DNA of 64,000 nt, taken from Propioniciclava tarda (lineage in GTDB: Bacteria > Actinomycetota > Actinomycetes > Propionibacteriales > Propionibacteriaceae). Positions 34,831 to 43,306 of the stretch are shown here, piece by piece. Within the stretch, counting starts at the first letter, position 1; each line of letters starts with the position of its first letter. Below the pieces are notes generated by a model that saw nothing but the letters and a program-made list of their open reading frames with translations, was not told the DNA's origin and searched no databases. The stretch spans positions 119,170 through 183,169 of the forward strand of contig NZ_FXTL01000004.1 of assembly GCF_900182665.1 (NCBI RefSeq), written 5' to 3'. A program made the position numbers and the translations under genes.

Positions 34831-36828
34831 ATGACCTTGGACGCCTCCAACCCCTTCGCGCGCCTCGCTGAGCGGCCGTTCCATCTGCCGGAGTACGCGG
34901 CCATCACCCCCGAGCATTTCCGGGAGGCGTTCGACGACGGCATGGCCTCGCAGTTGGCCGCGCTGGACGCCGTGGCGGCCGATTCGGCCCCGGCTACGGT
35001 GGCGGGCGTCCTGGAGGCGTGGGAGCGCGCCGGCGACCCGCTGACCAAGGCGATCGAGGTGTTCTACGGGGTGAAGTCGTCCGACACCACCGACGCGATC
35101 GACGCTCTCGAAGAGGAGTACGCGCCCAAGTGGGCTGCCCACAGCGACCGCATCTTCATGGACGCGGCGCTGTACGACCGGCTGACGTCCCTGGACGCCC
35201 GCGCCAAGGCCGGCGAGGTCGAGCTGGACGCCGAGGACGCCTGGCTGCTGGCCGATCTGTTGGCGGCGTTCGTCCGCAACGGCGTGGCGCTTCCGGAGGC
35301 TGAGCAGCGGACGCTGCGCGGCATCAACTCCCGCCTCGCCGAGCTTGAGACCGCGTTCGACAAGGTCAACCTCGCCGCGCGCAACGGGGGCGCGATCGTG
35401 GTGACCGACGTCACCGAGCTCGACGGGCTCAACGACGAAGAGCTGGGCTCGCTGCGCCAAGAGGACGGCACCTACAAGATCGACCAGGTCAACACGTCGC
35501 AGCATCCGCTGCTGGAGAAGCTGTCGAACCGCGACCTGCGGCGCCGGATTCACGAGGCGTCCGTCACGCGCGGGCTCGGTCGCGAGGGGGGTCCGGATGC
35601 GCGGGCGATCATCGTCGAGGCGGCCCGGCTGCGCGCCCAGAAGGCGACCCTCCTCGGCTACCCGAACACCACGGCCATCGTCACCGAGCGCGCCTGCGCG
35701 AAGACGCCCGAGGCCGTCGCAGAGATGCTCGGACGCCTCGGCCCCGCCGCGCTGGCGCAGGCCAAGAAGGACGCCGACGTCCTGACCGCCCGGTTCGCCG
35801 AGCTCTACCCGGGCGAGACGTTCTCGCCGTGGGACTGGGCCTACGTGGCCGAGATCGTGCGGCGCGAGAAGTACGACCTCGATCTGGACGCCCTGGCCCC
35901 CTATCTGGCCGTCGACAAGGTGTTGGCCGCCGTCTACGGCGCCGCCGAGCGGCTGTATGGGGTGACGTTCGTGAGGCGTCCGGACCTGCGCGGTCACACC
36001 GCCGAGGCCGAGGTCTATGAGGTGAAGGACGCCGACGGCTCGACGGTCGGGCTGTTCCTCATGGACTTCTGGGCGCGTCCGACGAAGCAGGGCGGGGCGT
36101 GGATGAGCAACGTCATCAACCAATCGACGCTCCTGGGTGAGCTGCCGGTCGTCACCAACGATTGCAACTATCCCAAGGGCACGACGACGATCTCGTGGGA
36201 CGGCGTCATCACCATGTTCCACGAGTTCGGACACGCGCTGCACGGGCTGTTCGCGCACTCGAAGTACCCGTCGCACTCGGGGCCGAACACGCCGCGCGAC
36301 TTCGTCGAGTTCCCCTCGCAGGTCAACGAGCACTGGGCCTGGCAGCCGGACGCGGTCATCCCGGCCGAGTGGGCCGCGAAGATGCAGGCGGCGTCCACGT
36401 TCAACCAGGGCTTCAACAACTACGAGATCTGGGCGGCGATGATGCTCGACCAGGCGTGGCACACGGCGACGGTGGACGAGCTGCCGACTCAAGCGTCCGA
36501 GGTGGAGGCGTTCGAGGCGTCCGCGTTGGAGAAGGCGGGAATGGCGTACGACCTGATCCCGCCCCGGTACCGGACGCAGTACTTCGCGCACATCTGGGGC
36601 GGCGGCTACTCGGCCGCGTACTACAGCTACGTGTGGGCCGAGGTCATGGATGCCGACGCGGTGGCCTGGTTCGACGCGAACGGCGGGGGGACGCGGGCGA
36701 ACGGCGACCACTTCCGCCGGACGTTGCTCGCGCCCGGCGGGTCCGTGGACGTCATGTCGACGTGGCGGACTTTCATCGGACGCGACCCGGAGCTCGGTCC
36801 GCTGCTGAAACGCAAGGGCATCGCGTAG
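34831..36828 (+). CDS. dcp: M3-family peptidyl-dipeptidase / oligopeptidase
   Basis: A 665-residue zinc metallopeptidase. The active site is MFHEFGHALHGLFAHSKYPS with HEFGH at about residue 464, and the third ligand Glu is in the downstream PRDFVEFPSQVNEHW region. The N-terminus (NPFARLAERPFHLPEYAAIT) and the C-terminal FAHIWGGGYSAAYYSYVWAE match Dcp-type enzymes rather than PepF. It cleaves dipeptides or small peptides in the cytoplasm. ATG 34831 is chosen with AGGA eight bases upstream. It stands alone; a short CGTTCAC/GTGAACG hairpin follows the kinase gene upstream. Confidence 0.95.
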   Translation: MTLDASNPFARLAERPFHLPEYAAITPEHFREAFDDGMASQLAALDAVAADSAPATVAGVLEAWERAGDPLTKAIEVFYGVKSSDTTDAIDALEEEYAPKWAAHSDRIFMDAALYDRLTSLDARAKAGEVELDAEDAWLLADLLAAFVRNGVALPEAEQRTLRGINSRLAELETAFDKVNLAARNGGAIVVTDVTELDGLNDEELGSLRQEDGTYKIDQVNTSQHPLLEKLSNRDLRRRIHEASVTRGLGREGGPDARAIIVEAARLRAQKATLLGYPNTTAIVTERACAKTPEAVAEMLGRLGPAALAQAKKDADVLTARFAELYPGETFSPWDWAYVAEIVRREKYDLDLDALAPYLAVDKVLAAVYGAAERLYGVTFVRRPDLRGHTAEAEVYEVKDADGSTVGLFLMDFWARPTKQGGAWMSNVINQSTLLGELPVVTNDCNYPKGTTTISWDGVITMFHEFGHALHGLFAHSKYPSHSGPNTPRDFVEFPSQVNEHWAWQPDAVIPAEWAAKMQAASTFNQGFNNYEIWAAMMLDQAWHTATVDELPTQASEVEAFEASALEKAGMAYDLIPPRYRTQYFAHIWGGGYSAAYYSYVWAEVMDADAVAWFDANGGGTRANGDHFRRTLLAPGGSVDVMSTWRTFIGRDPELGPLLKRKGIA

Positions 36829-36848
36829 CGGGTGGGCTGACGCCTACG

Positions 36849-36930
36849 GGAGTTTGCTCGGTTTCGGGAACTTTGCCCGGTTACGCCGTACGGCAAATCC
36901 GGGATTCTTCGACGAAACCGAGCGAACTCG
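36849..36930. repeat. REPIN-like element, family 2, left copy
   Basis: A palindrome with outer arms AGTTTGCTCGGTTTCG and CGAAACCGAGCGAACTC and an inner TTTGCCCGG...CCGTACGGCAAATCCGGG stem. Its reverse complement matches the copy at 37931-38012, so the two bracket the AbiEi-like gene in inverted orientation. Confidence 0.9.
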
Positions 36931-36932
36931 TC

Positions 36933-37865
36933 TCAGGGGCGATTCGTCCTCGGACGCGGTCGGCGATCCCGCCACTCGAACTCCGGCAGGACGATCGCCG
37001 AAAGCTTGTCGTAGCTGAGCGCCTCGGCCATGCCCCAACGCAGAACCGTGAACCCTGCCGCCTTGATCTTCCACTCGCGGCGCTTCTCAGCCATCACGGC
37101 CTGCTCGGGAGTCTCACCCTCTCGAAGGAGTGGCCCGTACTTGATCGCACCATCCGCCTCGCCAACGATGCCCTCCTGCTCCCACCCGAAGTCGCTGGTG
37201 GCCACCTTCATCCCGTTGAGTTTGACTGGGTACTGCACCACGGGCTCGGGGATTGGCAGGCGAGCGAGTTGCACCCGGCTGATTGATTCCAGCGGTGACT
37301 CGGCCAAGCTGTTGGCGAAACGAACCACGTGCCGCGCGCGGGCTATGCCCTTTCTACGCGCCGCCTCCCGGACAGCTCGGTCGAGCTCGCACTGAGTCAC
37401 CAGCCCGTTGTGCAGCGCGGAATCGGCGGCCGCAACCGCCCACTCCAGGCGCGCGGTGCGTCCGATGTCTATGACTGTCCGCGCAACGTTGGTGATGAGC
37501 AAGCCCTCATGGACGCCAATGTCGTGGCTTGCCAGCGGCGTATTCGACTCATAGACGTCGGGGTCATGGTGGCCATGGCCGAGGCTTTGGCTGGTGATGT
37601 GGACGCGCGCCAGGGCGTCCGAATCGACGGGCAGACCCCAGGCGATGGCGGCCGTCTCATGACTCAACACGGCGTCGAGTCGCTGCTGACACAGGGCACG
37701 CGCCTTCTGCAGGTGCGCGATGCGGTGGTCGTCGGGTCGCTCTTCGGTCCAAGCTCCCCGGCGCAACTGGAGCAGAGTTCCCCGCCGCGCGTCCTTGGCC
37801 AGTTGCGCCTTCGTGATGCCAATCGCTAGGAGTTCGCGGCTGAGCCGTACCAGTTGCTTCTCCAC
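36933..37865 (-). CDS. AbiEi-antitoxin-like / DUF559-like endonuclease-fold protein
   Basis: A protein of about 310 residues from GTG 37865 (no clear ribosome site; leaderless translation possible). The N-terminal ~50 residues (SRELLAIGITKAQLAKDARR followed by LLQLRRGAWT) look like the winged-helix AbiEi antitoxin-type domain. The middle has SHETAAIAWGLPV and HEGLLITNVARTVIDIGRT, typical of actinobacterial AbiEi/DUF559 proteins. The C-terminus (IVGEADGAIKYGP, then EKRREWKIKAAGFTVLRWG) matches a very-short-patch-repair-like nuclease fold with Asp and Lys in place. Such genes are frequent, mobile and of unclear function, often suggested to be defence-related. It is flanked on both sides by family-2 palindromes in inverted orientation, and its GC content is slightly lower than neighbours. 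Confidence 0.75.
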   Translation of the reverse strand: MEKQLVRLSRELLAIGITKAQLAKDARRGTLLQLRRGAWTEERPDDHRIAHLQKARALCQQRLDAVLSHETAAIAWGLPVDSDALARVHITSQSLGHGHHDPDVYESNTPLASHDIGVHEGLLITNVARTVIDIGRTARLEWAVAAADSALHNGLVTQCELDRAVREAARRKGIARARHVVRFANSLAESPLESISRVQLARLPIPEPVVQYPVKLNGMKVATSDFGWEQEGIVGEADGAIKYGPLLREGETPEQAVMAEKRREWKIKAAGFTVLRWGMAEALSYDKLSAIVLPEFEWRDRRPRPRTNRP

Positions 37866-37930
37866 GGAGGTAGCCAACCCCAAGACCCCGGGCGGAGAGA
37901 ATGGGGAGAACTCCCCATGCGCATCGGAGG

Positions 37931-38012
37931 GGCGTTTGCTCGGTTTCGTCAAAGAATCCCGGCTTTGCCGCACGGCAAAGCCGAGCAAACTTCCTAAAAC
38001 CGAGCAGACTCG
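37931..38012. repeat. REPIN-like element, family 2, right copy
   Basis: CGTTTGCTCGGTTTCG... with CTTTGCCGCACGGCAAAG as the central palindrome and AAACCGAGCAGACTCG closing. Aligned to the reverse complement of the left copy it matches over nearly the full ~80 bp with scattered changes. Confidence 0.9.
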
Positions 38013-38057
38013 ATGGACGGGGTTATCAGATGGCTGTGGACAAGTCAGCCGCGGATG

Positions 38058-38489
38058 TCAGTCCAAGGCCTCGTACTGCTGCCGCTTGGCGTCCACCCGG
38101 GCGTCGAACTTGGCCCGGTCGATGATGGCCCGGCAGTGGGTGCCAGCGCCGATGGGCCCGGCGTCGTCGGACAGCTCGACGTCGAAGAACACCTTCCGTC
38201 CCTCGACGGCCGTCACGGTCGCGACCGCCGTCACCGTGAGCCCGACCGGGGTCGCCGCGGTGTGATCGAAGCAGACGTCGACGCCGACCGAGCCCTCGCC
38301 CTCGTCCAGGAAGCCGGCCAGGACCCCCATCGCCGCGCATTCGGCGAACCCCACCAGGTATGCCGTCGCGAACACGCGCGGCATGTCGTCGAAGCCGGGG
38401 AACTCCGACGAGACGCCCGGCACCGTCAGTGAGTCGTCCACGACCACCGAGACCGCGTGCCGCGCTCCGATCGCCAAACCTGCCTTCAT
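38058..38489 (-). CDS. Fluoroacetyl-CoA-thioesterase-like hotdog protein (FlK family)
   Basis: A 143-residue single hotdog-domain thioesterase closely resembling FlK of Streptomyces cattleya. The catalytic triad occupies the same positions: Thr42 and Glu50 in RVFATAYLVGFAE, His76 in FDHTAATPVGL; VEGRK and GAGTHCRAIIDRAKF follow as in FlK. The lid residue Phe36 of FlK is Met36 here. FlK hydrolyses fluoroacetyl-CoA very selectively, but many FlK-like proteins occur in organisms without fluorometabolites, so another short acyl-CoA substrate is likely. ATG 38489 with AGGAAGG upstream is preferred to an upstream GTG because it starts at the same residue as FlK. No fluorinase or pathway gene is nearby. 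Confidence 0.88.
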   Translation of the reverse strand: MKAGLAIGARHAVSVVVDDSLTVPGVSSEFPGFDDMPRVFATAYLVGFAECAAMGVLAGFLDEGEGSVGVDVCFDHTAATPVGLTVTAVATVTAVEGRKVFFDVELSDDAGPIGAGTHCRAIIDRAKFDARVDAKRQQYEALD

Positions 38490-38574
38490 CGCACCCACCT
38501 TCCTGGATTCCCGCGCGACGGCGTCCGCCGGTCAGCGCCCCTCATCGCACGTCCCGCCACACCATCGCCCAGGC

Positions 38575-39468
38575 TCAACGCGCAACCGGCTTGCGGACGG
38601 CCAGCTGCGCCGGGCTCAACTGGGACCCGTCAACGTCGAGCACCGAGCCGGACAGCACCATCAGCGAGGTGAGCGCCGTGACGGACCAGCGTCCGCCGTC
38701 GAACGCCACCCGCGGCTCGACGACCGAGCCGCCGAGCCGCTCCCACGTCTCCCGGGTCTGCAGTGCATTGAACGCCCAGCCGAGCTCCTCGAACTTCACC
38801 TCGGGCCGCAGTTTCAGGCCGTAGCGGGACAGCGACTCCGCATACAGCGGCGCCCACATCGTCTGGATCTGCTCGTGATACGCCTCGGACGCCTCGCGCA
38901 CCGGCGGGTAGTCCGGCCAGAGGGCCTGCAGCGCCTCTGCCATCCGCAGCACCTTGGGGTCGCCGTCCAACCGGAAGACGGCGTCCGAGAACAGCCTCAC
39001 GAACTCGCCCAACGGACGCGAGGACCAGTCGTCGAACTGGCTCCGCACGTAGTCGATCGCCCTGGTGAACCGCGACGGACGCATCACGTAGTGGATGACG
39101 TCGGTGTACCAGTCAGTGGCGAGCGGCCACCGGCGCAGCATCTGGTGCTGGCTCATGTTGAGCACCGACTCGATGAACGGCTGGTGACCGAGCGCGCCGG
39201 AGAGGGTCCGCGGCACGCTGCCGCCGCCGGAACCGGGCGCGGCGTCCTCGATGAGCCGCTCGGCGAGGTACTCGGCCGCCTGGCTCAGGATGTACTGGGT
39301 GACCGGATTGTTCGGTCCGTTCGCGCCCGAGCGGGCGGAAATGCAGGTGAGGACGTCGCTCAGGTCCTCGATGATCAGGGTGCTGCGGAGTCGTGTGTCG
39401 GACGCCCCGCGGTCCTGGATCCAGACTTCGGCCGGTTGGCCGGGGGTCCCTTCGGTGATCCGCGCCAT
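38575..39468 (-). CDS. Hypothetical protein, mostly helical
   Basis: A 297-residue protein starting at ATG 39468. I do not recognise a family. Visible features are a basic/polar N-terminus with VWIQDRGASDTRLRS, a helical stretch with SQAAEYLAERLIEDAAP, a Trp/Tyr-rich middle (HQMLRRWPLATDWYTDVIHYV, RSQFDDWSSRPLGEFVRLF) and a C-terminal segment with LQTRETWERLGGSVVEPRV. There is no signal peptide or membrane helix. It is followed by nei upstream on the same strand (86 bp), so it could share a transcript. Confidence 0.75.
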   Translation of the reverse strand: MARITEGTPGQPAEVWIQDRGASDTRLRSTLIIEDLSDVLTCISARSGANGPNNPVTQYILSQAAEYLAERLIEDAAPGSGGGSVPRTLSGALGHQPFIESVLNMSQHQMLRRWPLATDWYTDVIHYVMRPSRFTRAIDYVRSQFDDWSSRPLGEFVRLFSDAVFRLDGDPKVLRMAEALQALWPDYPPVREASEAYHEQIQTMWAPLYAESLSRYGLKLRPEVKFEELGWAFNALQTRETWERLGGSVVEPRVAFDGGRWSVTALTSLMVLSGSVLDVDGSQLSPAQLAVRKPVAR

Positions 39469-39554
39469 GGCGGCAGTCTGCCGTACCGGACCTCCGCCTG
39501 GAAACGGTGTTGTTGGAGGCGGGACGAGGCGTCCGGGCGTTGGGCGTCCGGCCT

Positions 39555-40343
39555 CTATCTGACGCCCTGGCAGCGGGGGCAGAAGTAGATCGTCCGCTCG
39601 CGGGTGGGCGGCCCGGTGAACCGCATCGCGATGAGGGTGCCGCAGCGGCGGCAGCGCTGGTTGCGGCGCCCGTGGACGTACGTCGTCTGCCCCAGCCGCT
39701 GGCTGCCCGTCGAGGACGCCGCCGCCGACGCGCAGCTGGCCCGCATGAGCTGCTGCGTCCGGTTGAGCAGGGTCGCGATCGCCGGCGGCGCGACGCTGGA
39801 CGCCGACGCGAACGGATCCAGGCCGGTGACGAACAGCCCCTCGGACGCCCACATCGTGCCGATGCCCGCGAGGTTGGTCTGGTCCAGCAGCGCGGCCGCC
39901 AGCGTGGCGTCCGCAACGTGGACGTTGGCGGCCGCGCGGTCGGCGTCCCAGTCAGGCCCGAGGATGTCGGGCCCGAGGTGCCCGACCAAGCTGGACTCAT
40001 CGGCGGTGCGCACGACGTCGAGCATCCCGAGGCTCCAGCCGAGCGCGGTGTAAGCGCCCGTGCCGAGGACCGCGCGCAGTTTGGGGGACGCCGCGGGCGC
40101 ACGTTCGGCTGCCGGCTGGATGCGCCACGAGCCCTCCATGCGGAGGTGGGAGTGGATCGTCCAGCCGGACTCGAGGCGATGAAGAAGGTGCTTGCCGCGC
40201 GGCACCACCTCGCGCGTCGGCGTCCCTGACAAGACGTAAGTCGACAGGCCCGGCCAGCGGAGGTCGCAGCGTGCCAGCTCGCGCCCGGAGAAGACCTGGT
40301 TCAGGCGGTGGGCGGTGCGCCAGACGGTGTCTCCCTCGGGCAT
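39555..40343 (-). CDS. nei: Endonuclease VIII-like DNA glycosylase (Nei/Fpg family)
   Basis: A 262-residue DNA base-excision repair glycosylase/AP lyase. The mature enzyme starts with the catalytic PEGDTVW, in which Pro2 is the nucleophile and Glu3 the acid. ATG 40343 is therefore the start rather than an upstream ATG at 40376. The middle has HSHLRMEGSW and QTNLAGIGTMWASEGLF (helix-two-turn-helix). The C-terminal zinc finger is CRRCGTLIAM and YFCPRCQG. The EGD order and QTNLAGIG resemble mycobacterial Nei2 more than Fpg. Confidence 0.95.
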   Translation of the reverse strand: MPEGDTVWRTAHRLNQVFSGRELARCDLRWPGLSTYVLSGTPTREVVPRGKHLLHRLESGWTIHSHLRMEGSWRIQPAAERAPAASPKLRAVLGTGAYTALGWSLGMLDVVRTADESSLVGHLGPDILGPDWDADRAAANVHVADATLAAALLDQTNLAGIGTMWASEGLFVTGLDPFASASSVAPPAIATLLNRTQQLMRASCASAAASSTGSQRLGQTTYVHGRRNQRCRRCGTLIAMRFTGPPTRERTIYFCPRCQGVR

Positions 40344-40492
40344 TGCCCCATGATGGCACCCGACCTCAACCCTCACGCGACCGGGACCAGCGGTCGCGGC
40401 TGTGCGCGCCCGCGCCCGAATTGAGTACCGACTGAGTGTTGACCCTTGTCAGCGCGGATCGGTTAGCTGCGTCCGACCCACAAGGAGGACGC

Positions 40493-40993
40493 ATGGTTCG
40501 GCTGGTAGGAATCGGGATCTCGGCGCTGGTCCTGTTGTCGGCGTGTTCCTCCGGGGGCGCGGCTACTCAAGCCCCCGCGCCTGCGGCGCCTGCGGCGTCA
40601 ACCACGACGACAGCGGCGTCCTCGACGACGTCGTCAACGACCAGTTCCAGCGCGCCGGCCCCGGCCACCTCATCGAGCAGGGCCACCGTGGCCGTGGCCG
40701 CGCACGGCCAGTCGTCGCGCGAGTGCCAGGCGGCGTCCGAGTCGCTGATGCACCTCACCTCGGTCGGGTTGAAGGCGAACAGCGGCAAGGTCACCCAAGC
40801 CGACGCCGACAAGCCCTTCATGGACAGCCTCATGGCCAGGATCCCGGCGGACGCCAAGCCCTTCTTCGACGCCGCGAAGTCCGTCAGCGCGAAGCTCGTG
40901 GGCTTGGATGCCGCCGCCGCGAATCAGTTCCTCGGCGACTTCTCCACCGCTCTCGCGAACGTGACGGCGGCCACCGAGCAGATCTGCCGCTGA
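40493..40993 (+). CDS. Lipoprotein of unknown function
   Basis: A 166-residue exported lipoprotein. The lipobox is LLSAC after a short basic N-terminus (MVRLVGIGISALVL), with Cys18 the lipidation site. An Ala/Pro/Thr/Ser linker of ~45 residues follows, then a helical ~100-residue domain beginning RECQAASESLMHLTSVG, with the second Cys in EQICR at the very end possibly pairing with that of ECQ. Start ATG 40493 behind AAGGAGGAC. It is 60 bp upstream of an MFS gene on the same strand; whether they are linked in function is unclear. Confidence 0.85.
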   Translation: MVRLVGIGISALVLLSACSSGGAATQAPAPAAPAASTTTTAASSTTSSTTSSSAPAPATSSSRATVAVAAHGQSSRECQAASESLMHLTSVGLKANSGKVTQADADKPFMDSLMARIPADAKPFFDAAKSVSAKLVGLDAAAANQFLGDFSTALANVTAATEQICR

Positions 40994-41053
40994 CCGAACT
41001 TCCCCAGTTCTCGGCTGGATTTGGCGGTCGCCACGCGGAGTAACCTGACGGCC

Positions 41054-42283
41054 GTGCCGACGACCGAGCAGCACTCCTATCGCGCGCTGTTTGGGGTCCG
41101 CGGGGTGCCGGGTCTCGTCGGCTCGATGACGCTCGCGCGCACCGGCCAGGCGATGAGCAGCATGGTGCTGACTCTGCTCGCGTTGAAGGTCTACGACTCC
41201 GCGACGCTAGCTGGCGCGGTCGCGTTCGCGTCGCTCGTTCCGGGGCTCGTGGTCAGCCCGCTCGCCGGGGCTTTGCTCGACCGCCACGGACGCGTCCGGC
41301 TGGTCGCCCTCGACTACCTGGTGGCCGCCGCGGCTCTCGGGCTCATCGCCGCGCTGGCCGCCTCGCGCGCCCTGCCCGGCTGGCTGCTGGTGGTGATCGC
41401 TGCGGTCGCGTCGCTGACGGGTCCGCTGTCGAACTCGGGCCTGCGCAGCCTGTTCCCCCGCGTCGTGCCCGAGCCCCTCTGGGAGCGCGCCAACGCGGCT
41501 GACTCGTCCGGATGGGTCCTGGCGTCGCTCGTCGGCCCGCCGCTCGCCGGTTTCGCGGTCCAGTTTCTGGGGGCGCCGGCGGCGTTGGCCCTGGTCGCAG
41601 CGGTGTTCGTGACGGCCGCGGTGACGGTGCGAGGCGTCACGGACCCGGCGTCCGAGCACGACACGTCCGGACGCCTCTGGCGCGACGCCGTGGACGGGCT
41701 CGTCTACTTTTGGCGCAACCGGACGCTGCGGGGGCTCGGGGTGTCGATCATGCTGGCGAACGTGACGTGGGGGACGCTGGCGATCGCGGTGCCGTTCATC
41801 ACGCTCGGACGCCTCGGCGGCGACGCCGCGACCGTCGGGTGGCTGTTCGCGGCCGAGGGCGTGGGCGGCATGGTCGCGTCGGTGTTGTTCGGACGCCTCA
41901 ACTCGGCCGGACGCGAGCGCTGCTGGCTCGCGTGGTCGCTGGTGGGGACGGCGGCGGTGTTGGTGCCGCTCACCCTGCCCGGCGTCGGCCTCGTGGGGGT
42001 CGCGGTGTGTCTGACGCTGGTGGGGCTGCTCAACGGGCCGCTGGACATCGCCATGTTCACCATCCGTCAGCGCCGGACCGCCCCTGAATGGATGGGCCGC
42101 GCCTTCGCCGTCTCGATGTCGGTGAACTGGCTCGGCGCGCCCATCGGCTCGGCCCTGACCGGAGCCCTCGCGCCGCACGGCGTCGAGGTCCCGATCGTGA
42201 TCGCCATCCTGTGCGGACTCGCCGCCGCGGCGTCCGCCTGGTGGCTCATCCCGGCGGACACCGACGCCCGAGTCGGCGCCTAA
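41054..42283 (+). CDS. MFS transporter (MdfA/EntS-like)
   Basis: A ~409-residue major facilitator with about 12 hydrophobic segments (for example SMVLTLLALKVY, LVPGLVVSPLAGALLD, VAFVGLG-like stretches and LVGVAVCLTLVGLLNGP). The motif-A-like LLDRHGRVRL follows helix 2, and LSAFV-type signatures are absent. Start is GTG 41054 with no strong ribosome site. The substrate is unknown; the closest-looking group is the enterobactin-exporter/MFS efflux type. Confidence 0.85.
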   Translation: MPTTEQHSYRALFGVRGVPGLVGSMTLARTGQAMSSMVLTLLALKVYDSATLAGAVAFASLVPGLVVSPLAGALLDRHGRVRLVALDYLVAAAALGLIAALAASRALPGWLLVVIAAVASLTGPLSNSGLRSLFPRVVPEPLWERANAADSSGWVLASLVGPPLAGFAVQFLGAPAALALVAAVFVTAAVTVRGVTDPASEHDTSGRLWRDAVDGLVYFWRNRTLRGLGVSIMLANVTWGTLAIAVPFITLGRLGGDAATVGWLFAAEGVGGMVASVLFGRLNSAGRERCWLAWSLVGTAAVLVPLTLPGVGLVGVAVCLTLVGLLNGPLDIAMFTIRQRRTAPEWMGRAFAVSMSVNWLGAPIGSALTGALAPHGVEVPIVIAILCGLAAAASAWWLIPADTDARVGA

Positions 42284-42297
42284 CGGCGTCCGCCTGG

Positions 42298-43134
42298 TCA
42301 GGCGGGAAGTTGGGATGGTGTCATCGATCGCTTCTTCCGGCGGGCGTGTGTGACGAGTTTGTCGGCGTAGAAGGTCGGCACGGCGAAGGCGGCGATGACG
42401 CCCGTGTGCAGCAGCAGCGACGTGGCATCCGAGCCGGAGGCGCCACCGCGTGCGCCTTCCATGCCGCGTGCGCCTTCCATGCCGCGTCCCCCACCGGGTC
42501 CGCGACCCATGCCTCCGCCGGGCTGGCCGGCGGGCGGGGCCGCCCCCTCGACGTGACCGGCGCGCATGCCGCCTTCGCCACCTTGGAACGCGACCGCCTT
42601 GGGCAGCGCACCGGTGATGACCGTCGCGTATCCGCCGCCGGCGAAGACCAGCGCCGCGATGGCGGCGAGGGTCCAGCGCAGCGCGCCGGTGGCCCGCGGT
42701 CGCTTCGTGAGCCGACGCAGCGTGGACATGAGCCACTCCCAGTGCATGCCGAGGTGGACGCCGATGATGATCAACGTCAGGTAGCTGATCGGGACGTGGG
42801 TCGCGCGCCACAGCGGCGCCGACGACGCCAGTTGCGGGGTCGCGACCCGGGAGATGAGCACGCCGGAGACGATCGTCCAGCCCATGCTCAACAGCACCAG
42901 AATGTCGAGCACGTACGGGAACCGAGCCCTCGGACGCGTCGCCCCGAACAGACGCTTGGTGACGGCGACGACCCACTCCCAGCTGACCGCGACGTGGACG
43001 ACGAATCCGACCAGGATCAGGATGCCCGCCCACTCGTGGAACGCGAGTCCGAGGGCGCCGTGGGTCGTGTAGAGCAGCCCCAGCGTGATCGTGATGATCA
43101 CGTCGATGGCGATCTTGATCTGGTTGAGCTTCAT
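42298..43134 (-). CDS. DUF4405-type membrane protein
   Basis: A 278-residue protein with four transmembrane helices in the first ~150 residues, carrying evenly spaced membrane histidines (HEWAGILILVGFVVHVAVSW, HVPISYLTLIIIGVHLGMHW). This is the pattern of DUF4405, probably binding two haems as in cytochrome b561-like proteins. Residues ~185-245 are a Gly/Met/Arg-rich linker with a tandem GMEGAR repeat, and a last helix with TFYADKLV ends the chain. It is likely a membrane electron-transfer subunit or redox sensor. It is convergent to the MFS gene and no partner flavoprotein is adjacent. Confidence 0.8.
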   Translation of the reverse strand: MKLNQIKIAIDVIITITLGLLYTTHGALGLAFHEWAGILILVGFVVHVAVSWEWVVAVTKRLFGATRPRARFPYVLDILVLLSMGWTIVSGVLISRVATPQLASSAPLWRATHVPISYLTLIIIGVHLGMHWEWLMSTLRRLTKRPRATGALRWTLAAIAALVFAGGGYATVITGALPKAVAFQGGEGGMRAGHVEGAAPPAGQPGGGMGRGPGGGRGMEGARGMEGARGGASGSDATSLLLHTGVIAAFAVPTFYADKLVTHARRKKRSMTPSQLPA

Positions 43135-43244
43135 CGGTCTCCCTGGTCGAGTCGCCCGAAAAGTAGCGAGCGCGCCTGTGAGTTTGTTGTGAGGACGCCG
43201 TGCTGCGGGTTTGTGTGCGCCGACCGAGCTCCCTGTGCAGGCGA

Positions 43245-43268
43245 CAACCCGGTTTTGCGCACTCTCAG
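43245..43268. repeat. Half of a family-1 element (copy E)
   Basis: CAACCCGGTTTTGCGCACTC followed by TCAG; the right arm is missing. It lies 39 bp downstream of the methyltransferase stop and belongs to the GCGCACTCTCA sub-variant. Confidence 0.7.
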
Positions 43269-43306
43269 GGCCGGCCGAGCGGGTCCCTGGTCGGGGCGAG
43301 TCGGGA

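Noticed and set aside
34066..36711. An 881-codon minus-strand frame opposite the M3 peptidase
   Set aside because: It is the complement of the well-supported dcp gene and has no protein-like motifs.
38058..38489. A complete fluorometabolite cluster
   Set aside because: Only the FlK-like thioesterase is present; neighbours are a hypothetical protein, an AbiEi-like protein and Nei.
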